Numbered from the stretch's first letter, positions 8,980 through 17,731 are shown. The stretch: DNA of 64,000 nt from Pseudomonas frederiksbergensis (GCF_003732665.1 NZ_MOBP01000021.1:113976-177975); one strand, 5' to 3'. The notes: generated by a model from the letters alone, not told the origin. Numbers and translations: made by a program.

Positions 8980-9474
8980 TACCAAAAGCACTTTGTCCGA
9001 CAATATGTAGTGACCAAAAATAATCACTACATAACCGTTGACGCCGTCGATTTGCCCTTGCATGATGCAGACGTCTCCCCGATCGGGAGTACAGGCAACA
9101 TGTTTGAGCAAGCTCGTCTGACCGCCGAGCTGTTTTCCCCGGATACACGCTGCCCACAAGGCAGATTGAAGAAGCTGACCTGGCCCGAACGTCCAGTACA
9201 AGGACGAGAAGCGCTGGCGAAACGATCTCATGAAGCTTGTGGCCGACCCTGAAAACGTCGGCAGTGGCCTTAAGGTTTTCGCCGCTTCTCTTCGTTGTGA
9301 CGCTATTGCGTAGCAGTTATTCAACACGACTACATGCAACAGACGCGAGACCCCGTCAATTTGGCGGCTGACCGCTGACGTCCTGGTTTCGGTGCCAGGG
9401 ATCAACTAACCGATGGGCTACCTGTATTAGCGAATCAACTTTGAAAGATCACCAAATGGTCAAGGGGCTTAATT
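8980..9474. other. 495-bp intergenic stretch, no convincing gene
   Basis: No reading frame here looks like a protein I recognise. The only clear structure is a perfect 9-bp inverted repeat, ATGTAGTGA at 9005-9013 and TCACTACAT at 9024-9032, separated by 10 AT-rich bases. It lies just after the GNAT stop codon and could be an operator or a weak hairpin. The rest appears to be leader or decayed sequence before the small gene at 9475. Confidence 0.5.
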
Positions 9475-9804
9475 ATGAATCTGAACAATCAACCCACTAT
9501 CGATGAACTGGCTCGTATGTTCGCTGCGCAAAAAGACAGCCACGACAGCCATATCCTGTGGATCAGCAAGTCGGGCCAGGTGCATATGGACTGCCTGTCG
9601 CCCCATGCCCACGAAGAAGAGTTCGACCAGAACAACCAGAACCTGCTGGCCCGCCTGAAGATGTACCGTCGCGGCCAGGGCTACGTCGGCAAGAAAGCCG
9701 CAGCCGACAAGGACTTCATCGGTAATGTTCTGCAAACTCTGAAACAAGCGTGGGCATCGATGCAGAACCAGAACGAAGTTCGGGTGATTGATCGGTTCTA
9801 CTAA
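9475..9804 (+). CDS. Small conserved hypothetical protein
   Basis: A 109-residue acidic/polar protein with no signal peptide or membrane segment, rich in Gln, Asn and His (the region SPHAHEEEFDQNNQN). AAGGGG lies 7-8 nt before the ATG and a strong terminator follows at 9814, so it is a complete monocistronic unit. I believe close homologues are widespread in fluorescent Pseudomonas, but I cannot name a domain or function. Confidence 0.75.
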   Translation: MNLNNQPTIDELARMFAAQKDSHDSHILWISKSGQVHMDCLSPHAHEEEFDQNNQNLLARLKMYRRGQGYVGKKAAADKDFIGNVLQTLKQAWASMQNQNEVRVIDRFY

Positions 9805-9813
9805 CCAAGATTG

Positions 9814-9853
9814 AAAAAGGGCCTGCTCCCCATCAAGGAGCAGGCCCTTTTTT
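9814..9853. terminator. Rho-independent terminator, bidirectional
   Basis: The stem AAAAGGGCCTGCTCC / GGAGCAGGCCCTTTT has a short CATCAA-type loop, a T run on the plus strand and an A run before it. It ends the gene at 9475-9804. Confidence 0.92.
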
Positions 9854-9890
9854 GTGCCTGACACTTTAATTCCTGACACGAAAGATCAAA

Positions 9891-9981
9891 TGTGGGAGCG
9901 GGCTTGCTCGCGAATGCAGTCTGTCAGTCACCACTTCCATTAACTGATACACCGCCTTCGCGAGCAAGCCCGCTCCCACAG
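9891..9981. repeat. REPIN (inverted REP pair)
   Basis: Two GTGGGAGCGGGCTTGCTCG-type arms in inverted orientation around a 45-bp loop. It lies between the terminator at 9853 and the cyn promoter region. Confidence 0.93.
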
Positions 9982-10101
9982 GGGATTTGTGTTGATTAGG
10001 ACAAATCGCCGCCCAGCCCCCTCTCCACAGACGCCAACGCCGCCGCATGGTGGGAGCTATTCCGGCGCTGCAACAAGAAACTCCATCTATAGGCTGTGCT
10101 T

Positions 10102-10112
10102 ATGCCAGGCAT
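10102..10112. promoter_or_regulatory. Palindrome ATGCCAGGCAT upstream of cynS, possible operator
   Basis: An 11-base perfect palindrome about 90 bp before cynS, in the non-coding stretch between a REPIN and the cyanase start. LysR-type regulators such as CynR bind sites of this general kind, but no cynR gene is adjacent, so the binding protein is unknown. Confidence 0.3.
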
Positions 10113-10199
10113 TGCATATCGGTCTTGGACGCTATTGGTCAATCGGCAGAAGATTGCTTCACACACAGCGACAACCCAATCCGATATAGGAGTCACACC

Positions 10200-10667
10200 A
10201 TGCAACAGTCCCACGCTTACAACGATCAGAGTCTGGCCCTGACCACTTCGATTCTCGATGCCAAGGCCCGCAAAAACCTGTCCTGGCAGGACCTCACCGA
10301 CGGCACCGGCCTGGGCCTGGCTTACGTCACCGCCGCCCTGCTCGGCCAGCACCCACTGCCGGAAGCCGCCGCCAAAGTGGTCGGCGAGAAGCTGGACCTG
10401 AACGCTGAGAGCATCGCCCGTCTGCAAATCATCCCGCTGCGCGGCAGCCTGGCCGGTGTGCCGACCGACCCGACCATCTACCGCTTCCACGAAATGATCC
10501 AGATCTACGGCACAACGTTGAAAGCCCTGGTTCATGAGCAATTCGGTGACGGCATCATCAGCGCGATCAACTTCAAGCTCGACATGAAGAAAGTCGAAGA
10601 CCCGGAAGGCGGCTCCCGCGCCGTGATCACCCTGGACGGCAAGTTCCTGCCATTGCGTCCTTTCTAA
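10200..10667 (+). CDS. cynS: Cyanate hydratase (cyanase)
   Basis: A 155-residue cyanase catalysing cyanate + bicarbonate to ammonia and CO2, assembled as a decamer. The helical N-terminal domain is followed by the catalytic C-terminal domain. The three catalytic residues are present as Arg95 and Glu98 (YRFHEMIQIYG) and Ser121 (IISAINFKLD), one position lower than in the 156-residue E. coli enzyme. The start at 10200 follows TAGGAG. Carbonic anhydrase follows 63 bp downstream, supplying the bicarbonate cosubstrate; this pairing is the cyn operon. Confidence 0.97.
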   Translation: MQQSHAYNDQSLALTTSILDAKARKNLSWQDLTDGTGLGLAYVTAALLGQHPLPEAAAKVVGEKLDLNAESIARLQIIPLRGSLAGVPTDPTIYRFHEMIQIYGTTLKALVHEQFGDGIISAINFKLDMKKVEDPEGGSRAVITLDGKFLPLRPF

Positions 10668-10730
10668 GCCCCCTCTTTGGGAGCGGGCTTGCCCGCCCCC
10701 ACACCACACCAGACTTATGAGGTAGCCCCC

Positions 10731-11390
10731 ATGAAAGCGCTCATCGACGGTTTTTTGAAGTTCCAGAACGAAGCCTTCCCGCAACGCACTGACCTGTTTA
10801 AACACCTGGCCACCACCCAGCACCCCGGCACGTTGTTTATCACCTGTTCCGACAGCCGCGTGGTGCCGGAGCTGCTGACCCAGCAAGAGCCCGGTGAACT
10901 GTTCGTGATCCGCAACGCCGGTAACATCGTGCCGTCCTACAGCCCGCATCCGGGTGGTGTGTCGGCCACGGTGGAATATGCGGTCGCGGTGTTGGGTGTC
11001 ACGGACATTGTGATCTGCGGCCATTCCGATTGCGGCGCCATGACCGCCGTCGCCAAGTGCAAATGCATGGATCACCTGCCCGCCGTCAGTGGCTGGTTGC
11101 AACACGCCGAGTCGGCCAAGGTGATCAACGAATCCCGGCCTCACGCCAATGAAGCGGCCAAGGTAAGTTCGATGGTGCGCGAAAACGTGATCGCGCAACT
11201 GGCCAATATCCAGACTCACCCGAGCGTGCGCCTGGCCCAGGAAAAAGGTCAGTTGAACCTGCATGGCTGGGTGTATGACATCGAGACCGGTTCGATCGAT
11301 GCCCTGGATGCGGACAGCCGCAGCTTCGTGTCCCTGGTCGAGCACCCGACGACCTGCGCGGTGTACGCCAAGGCTGCGCAAGTCGCCTGA
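10731..11390 (+). CDS. cynT: Beta-class carbonic anhydrase of the cyn operon
   Basis: A 219-residue beta-carbonic anhydrase. Zinc ligands Cys39, His98 and Cys101 and the Asp41-Arg43 dyad are visible in CSDSR and CGHSDCGA. It interconverts CO2 and bicarbonate, replacing bicarbonate that cyanase consumes. GAGG lies 9 nt before the ATG; an upstream in-frame ATG lies in REP-like sequence and is rejected. Gene order here is cynS-cynT, unlike E. coli cynT-cynS. The gene is convergent with the MocR gene, only 16 bp apart. Confidence 0.95.
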   Translation: MKALIDGFLKFQNEAFPQRTDLFKHLATTQHPGTLFITCSDSRVVPELLTQQEPGELFVIRNAGNIVPSYSPHPGGVSATVEYAVAVLGVTDIVICGHSDCGAMTAVAKCKCMDHLPAVSGWLQHAESAKVINESRPHANEAAKVSSMVRENVIAQLANIQTHPSVRLAQEKGQLNLHGWVYDIETGSIDALDADSRSFVSLVEHPTTCAVYAKAAQVA

Positions 11391-11406
11391 GTAAGACCGT
11401 TCAGAA

Positions 11407-12753
11407 CTAAAACCAAGGCCCCACCACCTGCTTCACTTTCATCAGCGCGAGCCGCAGCGAGTTCATGTCCACCGAGCCCAGCGCCAGGCGAATCGCATGG
11501 GGGACATGGACCGATATCGCGAACGGTTCGGCGGTGGATACCGCCACCTGCTCCTGCAGCAAGGCCATGGCGATCTGGTCCGCCCTGGCCTCCTCCGACA
11601 AGGGCAGCCAGACAAAGTAGGAACAGGGATGACGCACGTAGTGCAGACCGGCCAACACCTCGTCGACCAGCGTCTGCCGGGCCTGGGCATCTGCGCGTTT
11701 TTGCGCTTCCAGCAAAGTGACGGTGCCATCGTCGAGCCAGGCAGTGGCGATGGCCGTCATGATGCCGGGGGTGTTCCAGGTGGTGGCGCGGATCGCGCGC
11801 TCCAGCGCCGGGACTTTCGACATTGGCGCGGCGACGAAACCGACGCGCAACCCGGTGGCGATGTTCTTGGACAACCCGGACACATACACCGTGCGTTCCG
11901 GGGCCAGTTCAGCCAAGGGAGGTGGCGGCGCTTCAGCGAGGAATGCGTAAGCCGCGTCCTCGATAATCAGCAGGTCATGCTGGCGCGCGATCGACACCAG
12001 TTGTTCGCGCTGATCCAGCGTCATCACCCAGCCCAACGGGTTGTGCAAAGTCGGCATGCTGTAGACCGCGCGCACCGAACGGCTTTGGCAGAGCTTTTCC
12101 AACCCATCCAGATCCACCCCGCTCTCCGTCACCGCAATCGCCACCAGTTCAAGGTGCAGCGCCTCGGCCAGCACCTTGAAACCGGGATAGGTCAAGGCGT
12201 CGGCGGCAATCACATCCCCCGGTTGCAGCAGTGCCATCATCGTTACCGCCAAACCGTGCTGGGCACCGCTGACGATCAGCACTTGCTCCGCTGTCACCGC
12301 CAATCCACGGGTCAGCAGATGGCGCGCCACCGAGGCGCGTTCATGGGGGCGACCGGCGTGGGGCTGGTAACGCAAGTGGGATTCCAGATCACCGGACAGG
12401 GCCAATTGGCGCAGGGCTGTTCGTAACAAATCGGCTTGGCCCGGCAACGACGGATAATTGAAATTCAGGTCGAGCATCCCGGCGACCACGCTCGGCTGAT
12501 GCACACCCAGACTGGGTGGCAACGCCGTTTCACGGACAAAGGTGCCGCGCCCGGTTTCGCCGCTGACCAGGCCCATGGCCTCCAGCTCGGCATACACCCG
12601 ACTGGCGGTGACCAGCGCCAGACCTTCCGTGGTCGCCAACTGCCGGTGCGTGGGCAGGCGCGTGCCGGGCGGCAATTGGCCCGAGCGGATATCAGCAGCA
12701 AAGGTGTCCACCAGCGACTTGTAGCGAGAGCGCGCCATAGCAAATGTATCCAT
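11407..12753 (-). CDS. MocR-type GntR/aminotransferase transcriptional regulator
   Basis: About 448 residues. The N-terminal GntR winged HTH (RYKSLVDTFAADIRSGQLPPGTRLPTHRQLA) is fused to a fold-type I aminotransferase-like domain with the PLP lysine in VSGLSKNIATGLRVGF. The start is uncertain: ATGs at 12786, 12753 and 12738 are all in frame. I chose 12753 because an inverted repeat lies immediately upstream. It is divergent from an EamA exporter at 12826, its probable target. The ligand is unknown; MocR proteins sense amino acids or vitamin B6 forms. Confidence 0.88.
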   Translation of the reverse strand: MDTFAMARSRYKSLVDTFAADIRSGQLPPGTRLPTHRQLATTEGLALVTASRVYAELEAMGLVSGETGRGTFVRETALPPSLGVHQPSVVAGMLDLNFNYPSLPGQADLLRTALRQLALSGDLESHLRYQPHAGRPHERASVARHLLTRGLAVTAEQVLIVSGAQHGLAVTMMALLQPGDVIAADALTYPGFKVLAEALHLELVAIAVTESGVDLDGLEKLCQSRSVRAVYSMPTLHNPLGWVMTLDQREQLVSIARQHDLLIIEDAAYAFLAEAPPPPLAELAPERTVYVSGLSKNIATGLRVGFVAAPMSKVPALERAIRATTWNTPGIMTAIATAWLDDGTVTLLEAQKRADAQARQTLVDEVLAGLHYVRHPCSYFVWLPLSEEARADQIAMALLQEQVAVSTAEPFAISVHVPHAIRLALGSVDMNSLRLALMKVKQVVGPWF

Positions 12754-12771
12754 GACAATTTTTTGATTGTC
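12754..12771. promoter_or_regulatory. Inverted repeat GACAATTTTTTGATTGTC, candidate MocR operator
   Basis: Perfect 6-bp arms GACAAT and ATTGTC separated by TTTTTG, located in the short divergent region between the MocR gene and the EamA exporter. It overlaps the extreme 5' codons if the regulator starts at 12786. Confidence 0.45.
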
Positions 12772-12825
12772 TTGATCTTCGGTCATAGCATGGGCTTTAC
12801 GCAACCTGACCCAGTGAGACTCGCC

Positions 12826-13722
12826 ATGGAACGCACCTCAAACCTGAATAACCCACCGCTGGAAAACAGCACCCGCGGCTGGATCAACGGCCTCATCGGC
12901 GTGGTGATTTTCAGCGGCTCACTGCCTGCCACACGCCTGGCAGTCCTGGAATTCGACCCGGTGTTCCTGACCGTGGCCCGGGCCACCATCGCCGGTGTAC
13001 TCGCGCTGTGTCTGCTGTGGTTGTTCAAGGAAAAGCGCCCGGCCCGGCATCAGTTTCTGCCGTTGATCGTGGTGGCGCTGGGAGTGGTCGTCGGCTTTCC
13101 GCTGCTGACCGCGCTGGCCCTGCAATACGTGACCTCCGCGCACTCCATCGTGTTTATCGGTCTGCTGCCGTTGGCGACTGCGGTGTTCGGCGTGCTGCGC
13201 GGCGGCGAGCGGCCAAAACCGGCGTTCTGGCTGTTCTCGATCCTGGGCAGTTTGCTGGTGGTGGGATTCGCCGTGTCCCAAGGCCTGACCGCCTCGCCCA
13301 CCGGCGATCTGCTGATGCTGCTGGCGGTGGTGGTCTGCGGCCTGGGTTATGCCGAAGGGGCGAAACTGTCCCGCACCCTCGGCGGCTGGCAGGTGATTTG
13401 CTGGGCGTTGCTGGTATCGCTGCCGGTGATGGCGGCGCTGACCTGGTATCGCTTGCCCGCGTCGTTTTCGACCATCAGCACCCCGGCCTGGCTGAGCCTG
13501 GCCTATGTGTCGCTGTTCAGCATGCTGATCGGTTTTGTGTTCTGGTATCGCGGGCTGGCCCAAGGCGGGATTGCCGCCGTGGGCCAGCTTCAGTTGCTGC
13601 AACCGTTTTTTGGCCTGGCGCTGGCGGCCACCCTGCTGCACGAGCAGGTCAGCGTGGGGATGCTCGCGGTCACCGTTGCGGTGATCCTGTGTGTGGCCGG
13701 AGCGCGAAGGTTTTCCCGCTAA
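12826..13722 (+). CDS. EamA/DMT family transporter
   Basis: A 298-residue inner-membrane protein with about ten hydrophobic helices in two EamA repeats (first repeat begins GWINGLIGVVIFSGSLPATRLAV; second around GDLLMLLAVVVCGLGYAEGAKL). This family mostly exports amino acids and metabolites. It is divergent from a MocR regulator, a common arrangement for amino-acid or polyamine exporters. An in-frame ATG at 12790 would add 12 residues; 12826 is preferred. Confidence 0.88.
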   Translation: MERTSNLNNPPLENSTRGWINGLIGVVIFSGSLPATRLAVLEFDPVFLTVARATIAGVLALCLLWLFKEKRPARHQFLPLIVVALGVVVGFPLLTALALQYVTSAHSIVFIGLLPLATAVFGVLRGGERPKPAFWLFSILGSLLVVGFAVSQGLTASPTGDLLMLLAVVVCGLGYAEGAKLSRTLGGWQVICWALLVSLPVMAALTWYRLPASFSTISTPAWLSLAYVSLFSMLIGFVFWYRGLAQGGIAAVGQLQLLQPFFGLALAATLLHEQVSVGMLAVTVAVILCVAGARRFSR

Positions 13723-13731
13723 ACGCCGGGA

Positions 13732-14022
13732 TTATTGCTCGTCAGGGCCTCCTGGCCTGAACACATGAGTGCGCAACGCACTGCCATCGACCTCGATGAC
13801 GCCATGTACCCCACGGGCCAGGCTCACCGCCTGATCGCACTGGCGATGGGTATCGAGCATGCCGCTCAACGCCACCATGCCCGCGTGGGTCTTGACGTGA
13901 ATGTGCAGGCCCAGACCCGGTTCGGCCCTGGCCAGGGTCGATTTCACCCGGGTGGTGATCCACGCATCGCGGGCGACCGTGGCCAGGTCATGGGAGTAAT
14001 GCTCAAAGGAATGAAGTTTCAT
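13732..14022 (-). CDS. BON domain protein
   Basis: A 96-residue protein with one BON (osmY/nodulation) domain: DAWITTRVKSTLAR, then HVKTHAGMVALSGMLDT, then AVSLARGVHGVIEVDGSAL. BON domains bind phospholipid or membrane surfaces. No signal peptide is evident in this copy. The start follows a perfect GGAGG 8 nt upstream. It is only 9 bp from the convergent EamA gene. Function unknown, possibly envelope stress related. Confidence 0.82.
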   Translation of the reverse strand: MKLHSFEHYSHDLATVARDAWITTRVKSTLARAEPGLGLHIHVKTHAGMVALSGMLDTHRQCDQAVSLARGVHGVIEVDGSALRTHVFRPGGPDEQ

Positions 14023-14082
14023 GGTGCGAACCTCCGTCACGCAATCACAAACACCCCTTAATTATAGTGCGCCCCCCAGGGC

Positions 14083-15585
14083 TCAGCGTTTGACCGACAG
14101 ATCGACCTGAGTCATGCGGCTGCGGATGGTGAACACACCATCGCCGGAGAGAATCGCGCTGCGAGCGAACAGTCGCCCACTCTCCCAGTTCGAAAGCCCC
14201 AGTTCCGGCTTGTTCAGCGCGTACTGGCCATCGACCCAACGGGTGATGCCATTGCCCACGAACGGCGCATTCACCGCGTTGTAGAAACGCTCGTGGGCCT
14301 CGGCGGTTTCACTGATCAGCGACACGGTGAATTGCGGGCTGTAGCGGTTGAACAGCGCGATGGCCTGATCCAGGTCATCGACGATTTTCAGGCTCACTTC
14401 CGGGGTTTCTTCCCACTCCCACTCGCGGCCCAATTGATCTTCCGCCAGGGGTTCGGCCAAGGCTTCGGTGACGTAGCCTTCGGCGCGATAGACCTCGACG
14501 CTGGCGGTTTGCCAATCATTCGGCAAGCAAGATTCGCTGCCCTCGACGATGTGCAATTTGCAGCCTTGGCCGCGAGCCGTACCGGCCTGTTGCAGCGCAT
14601 CAAGAAACAGCGGCACCAGTTCGGCGGCGCGGTCGCGCTGGATCAGGCAGACATTCAAGGTGTTGCAGACCTTGCGGTCCAGGGAGTTGCGCACCACGGC
14701 GGCGAACCGTGTGGCGTCCGCCTCTTTATCGGCGATCAACCACGCACCGCCGGTGCCATGCAGGCTGACAGCGGTGCCTGCCTGCTGGGCGATGCTGCCC
14801 AATTGACTGACGGCGCGACCCGATCCACGGGCCACGGCCAACGACAAACGTCGATCAGCGAACATCGCCCACCCGGCGGCGTGGTTGACGCTTTCCACCA
14901 GCGACACCGCGCCGCTCGGCAACCCGGCATCGGCCAGTGCCGGATTCAACGCGTGCTCGACGATGGCTTGCGCGGTGCCCAAGGCATCGCTGCCGATGCG
15001 CAACACGGCAGTGTTGCCGGTGCGCAGTACGCCGGCGGCGTCGGCAAACACATTCGGCCGGCCCTCGAAGACGAAGGCGACGATGCCCAGCGGCGACACC
15101 ACTTGTTCGACTTTCCAGCCGTCATGCTCGACGCAACTGATGACTTTGCCACGGGTGGCGGACGCATCGCGCCACGCTCGCAGGCCGGCGATCATGTCGC
15201 GGCGCATGCGTTCGTCGGCCAGCAGTCGCGTTGTGGAACGGCCACGGGCCTTGGCGCGCTCGATGTCGGCCAGGTTCGCGGCTTCGATCAAGGCCCAGGT
15301 TTCGGGGGTTCCCAGGCGTTGGGCAAACAGGTCGAAAAACTCGCTGATCGCTTCATCCGACACCGCCGACATCGCCGTGAACGCCGCTTGCGCACGCTCG
15401 ATCGCCACTGCCGCTGCTTGCTGGTCCGCCACCGGGATCAACAACAATTCGCCGCTGACCTGCTCCACCAGCAAATGGTCACCGGGCTGGAAGCGCGCCG
15501 CCAGTTCGGGGCTGACCACGGAGACACGGTTACCAGCGAAAGGGATCGGCGTGCCAGCGACGAGACGTTCGAGCATCAGGGACAT
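14083..15585 (-). CDS. ProA-like aldehyde dehydrogenase superfamily protein
   Basis: A 500-residue aldehyde dehydrogenase-fold protein. The core resembles glutamate-5-semialdehyde dehydrogenase: PLGIVAFVFEGRPNVFADAAGVLRTGN corresponds to the ProA PLGVIGVIYESRPNVT region, and KVCNTLNVCL corresponds to the catalytic cysteine motif. It is about 80 residues longer than ProA, mainly at the N-terminus, so it is probably a paralogue and not the proline-biosynthetic enzyme. No proB or other proline gene is nearby. The substrate is unknown. Confidence 0.8.
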   Translation of the reverse strand: MSLMLERLVAGTPIPFAGNRVSVVSPELAARFQPGDHLLVEQVSGELLLIPVADQQAAAVAIERAQAAFTAMSAVSDEAISEFFDLFAQRLGTPETWALIEAANLADIERAKARGRSTTRLLADERMRRDMIAGLRAWRDASATRGKVISCVEHDGWKVEQVVSPLGIVAFVFEGRPNVFADAAGVLRTGNTAVLRIGSDALGTAQAIVEHALNPALADAGLPSGAVSLVESVNHAAGWAMFADRRLSLAVARGSGRAVSQLGSIAQQAGTAVSLHGTGGAWLIADKEADATRFAAVVRNSLDRKVCNTLNVCLIQRDRAAELVPLFLDALQQAGTARGQGCKLHIVEGSESCLPNDWQTASVEVYRAEGYVTEALAEPLAEDQLGREWEWEETPEVSLKIVDDLDQAIALFNRYSPQFTVSLISETAEAHERFYNAVNAPFVGNGITRWVDGQYALNKPELGLSNWESGRLFARSAILSGDGVFTIRSRMTQVDLSVKR

Positions 15586-15651
15586 GAAGCAGTTTCACCA
15601 TGCAGGGGGGCGGCCGGAAAATGTATAGCAAAACCCTGCAAGCGTCATCCT

Positions 15652-16719
15652 TCAGGCCGGTGATTGCAGCCGCGAATGCAGCAATCCCTTGACCGTGCGC
15701 ATGACTGCCGCGTTGGCTTCTTCCATTTGCCCGACGTGCTTGAGCGTGACCTCCAGTTCGCCTCGGGCATGGGCCTCAAGCGCTGCCTGGCCACTGCTGT
15801 GTACCAAACGATGGGGCACTTCCATGCGGCGGAAATCGGCGTCCCGTTGCTGGCTCTGGTTCTGCTCGCCGTAGTACCACTGGCCGAACAGGCATTCGGT
15901 TTCATCCGGCAGCTTGAGCGGCGCGTGCGGCTTGGGGTTGAGCAAGCGGTCGTAGACCGTGACTTTGAGCGTCAGCTCTTGCAGGTTGGCCAGTTCGACG
16001 TTGGACAGCAGGTGCGACTGGTCGATGTCCCGTTGCATCTGCTGCGCTTCGTCGTACATGCCGGCCATGGTCTCGGCAGTTTTATCGATCACTGCGCCGA
16101 AGGCACTGGAGACCTGGCTCTGTTGCGAAATCGCCAGTTTGGCCTCGCTGATTTGCTGCTGGATGGCCGAGGTTTCCTTGACGATTTCCCGGGTCGCCTC
16201 GGCGGTTTTCTCCGCCAGCAAGCGCACTTCGCTGGCGACCACGGCAAAACCGCGACCGGTTTCCCCGGCGCGGGCGGCTTCGATGGCGGCGTTCAGGGCC
16301 AGCAGGTTGGTCTTGCGCGCAATGTCGCTGATCAGGTCGACGATCCGGTCAATCTCGCTGGCGCGGCCGACCAAGTGAGTGATCACCCCTTCCAGCGCTT
16401 CGAGCCCCGCTTCCATGACCCGGGATTGCTCTTGCAGATGGCCGACGCGCTCGCGGTTATCCACGGCGGCGCGGGCCACGGTTTCGGCCCGTTGGTGATT
16501 GAGTTTGAGACGATGGTTGAGCATCGAGAACGATTCGCTGACCGGCGACAGCGAGTTACCGCAGGTCAGCAGGTGTCGGGCCAGGCCCCGGAAGAAATCG
16601 CGATCACGCAGGTCAGCCAGATGGGCCGTTTCATCCACGGCAACCACCACTGGTTCAACGACCATCGCCTGCGGACCGGCGCTCTGTGCGACGGGTTTCT
16701 TGCGCCATCCGAAATTCAT
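15652..16719 (-). CDS. Soluble methyl-accepting chemotaxis protein with CZB domain
   Basis: A 355-residue chemoreceptor without transmembrane segments. The signalling domain is centred on the hairpin DIARKTNLLALNAAIEAARAGETGRGFAVVASEVRLLAEK (about residues 135-175). The C-terminus matches the chemoreceptor zinc-binding module: ECLFGQWYY (Cys) and PHRLVHSSG (two His). The expected first His before KxxVY seems replaced by Glu (QELTLKVTVY). It should signal from the cytoplasm to CheA/CheW, probably sensing zinc or oxidants. Genes on both sides are unrelated. Confidence 0.9.
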   Translation of the reverse strand: MNFGWRKKPVAQSAGPQAMVVEPVVVAVDETAHLADLRDRDFFRGLARHLLTCGNSLSPVSESFSMLNHRLKLNHQRAETVARAAVDNRERVGHLQEQSRVMEAGLEALEGVITHLVGRASEIDRIVDLISDIARKTNLLALNAAIEAARAGETGRGFAVVASEVRLLAEKTAEATREIVKETSAIQQQISEAKLAISQQSQVSSAFGAVIDKTAETMAGMYDEAQQMQRDIDQSHLLSNVELANLQELTLKVTVYDRLLNPKPHAPLKLPDETECLFGQWYYGEQNQSQQRDADFRRMEVPHRLVHSSGQAALEAHARGELEVTLKHVGQMEEANAAVMRTVKGLLHSRLQSPA

Positions 16720-16822
16720 CTCTATCCCCTGCCCACCCGACGCAAAGCGTCAAAGCGCGGACGATACGAATGAACGGGGCCGGGTAAAAGCTCCAATCCG
16801 GCGAAAGACCGCTAGACCGCTG

Positions 16823-17731
16823 TCAGAACACCGACCAGCCAATGCGCTGGCTCAACAGCTCCAGGGCCGCCATGCCCGCCAGGGAGTTGCCCGCCGCGTT
16901 CAGCTCCGGCGACCACACGCACACCGTGAACTGTCCCGGCACCACCGCGACAATCCCGCCGCCGACGCCGCTCTTGCCCGGCAGGCCGACGCGGTAGGCG
17001 AAGTTGCCTGCTTCGTCGTAGAGGCCGCTGGTGGCCATGATCGAGTTGACTTGCTGGGTCTGGCGGGCGGTGAGGATCTGCTCGCCGCTGTGTTTGCAGA
17101 AACCGTCGTTGGCCAGGAAGCAGAACGCCCGGGCCAGGTCCACGCAACTCATGCGCAGGGCGCAGTGGCTGAAATAGCTGCGCAACACGGCTTCGACGTC
17201 GTTGTGGAAATTGCCGAAGGATTGCATCAGGTACGCCATGGCGGCGTTGCGCGCACGGTGCTGGTATTCGGAGTCGGCGACCTTGCCGTCCACCATCACT
17301 TGCGGGTTGCCGGACAGGCGCCGCACAAAATCGCGCATCGACAGGGCCGGTGCGGCGAAGCGTGACTGGTTGATGTCACAGATCACCAGCGCCCCGGCGT
17401 TGATAAACGGATTGCGCGGGCGGCCGCGTTCGAATTCCAGCTGCACCAGGGAGTTGAACGGCTGGCCGGACGGCTCGTGACCGAGGCGTTCCCAGATTGC
17501 CTCGCCGGAATGATCGATGGCCTGCACCAGGCTGAACACCTTGGAAATACTCTGCACTGAAAACAGCGTCTCGGCGTCACCGGCGCAGTACAGCTCGCCA
17601 TCATTGCCATACACGGCAATGCCCAATTGGTTGGCCGGCACCGTGCCGAGGGCGGGAATGTAGTCAGCCACCTTGCCCTGGCCGATCAGGGGACGAACTG
17701 CGTCAAGGATCTCGTTCAACAGCGCTTGCAT
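16823..17731 (-). CDS. glsA: Glutaminase
   Basis: A 302-residue glutaminase of the serine beta-lactamase-like fold, hydrolysing glutamine to glutamate and ammonia. The nucleophile/base pair is visible as Ser61-x-x-Lys64 in FSVQSISKVF; NPFINAGALV, NFHNDVEAVL and the C-terminal GKSGVGGGIVA are further family motifs. MQALLN is taken as start (CGGAA upstream); the frame extends 70 codons further without resemblance to the family. It is divergent from the ferric-reductase-like gene at 17940. Confidence 0.95.
   Translation of the reverse strand: MQALLNEILDAVRPLIGQGKVADYIPALGTVPANQLGIAVYGNDGELYCAGDAETLFSVQSISKVFSLVQAIDHSGEAIWERLGHEPSGQPFNSLVQLEFERGRPRNPFINAGALVICDINQSRFAAPALSMRDFVRRLSGNPQVMVDGKVADSEYQHRARNAAMAYLMQSFGNFHNDVEAVLRSYFSHCALRMSCVDLARAFCFLANDGFCKHSGEQILTARQTQQVNSIMATSGLYDEAGNFAYRVGLPGKSGVGGGIVAVVPGQFTVCVWSPELNAAGNSLAGMAALELLSQRIGWSVF

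Noticed and set aside
8581..9405. 274-residue minus-strand frame over the GNAT gene and following gap
   Set aside because: Composition typical of a shadow; the GNAT motif lies on the plus strand. The part over the gap has no recognisable domain.
10047..10199. N-terminal extension of cyanase
   Set aside because: The 155-residue form starting at 10200 matches the family length and has TAGGAG upstream.
12436..12825. N-terminal extension of the EamA protein
   Set aside because: It overlaps the MocR gene on the other strand and is not hydrophobic.
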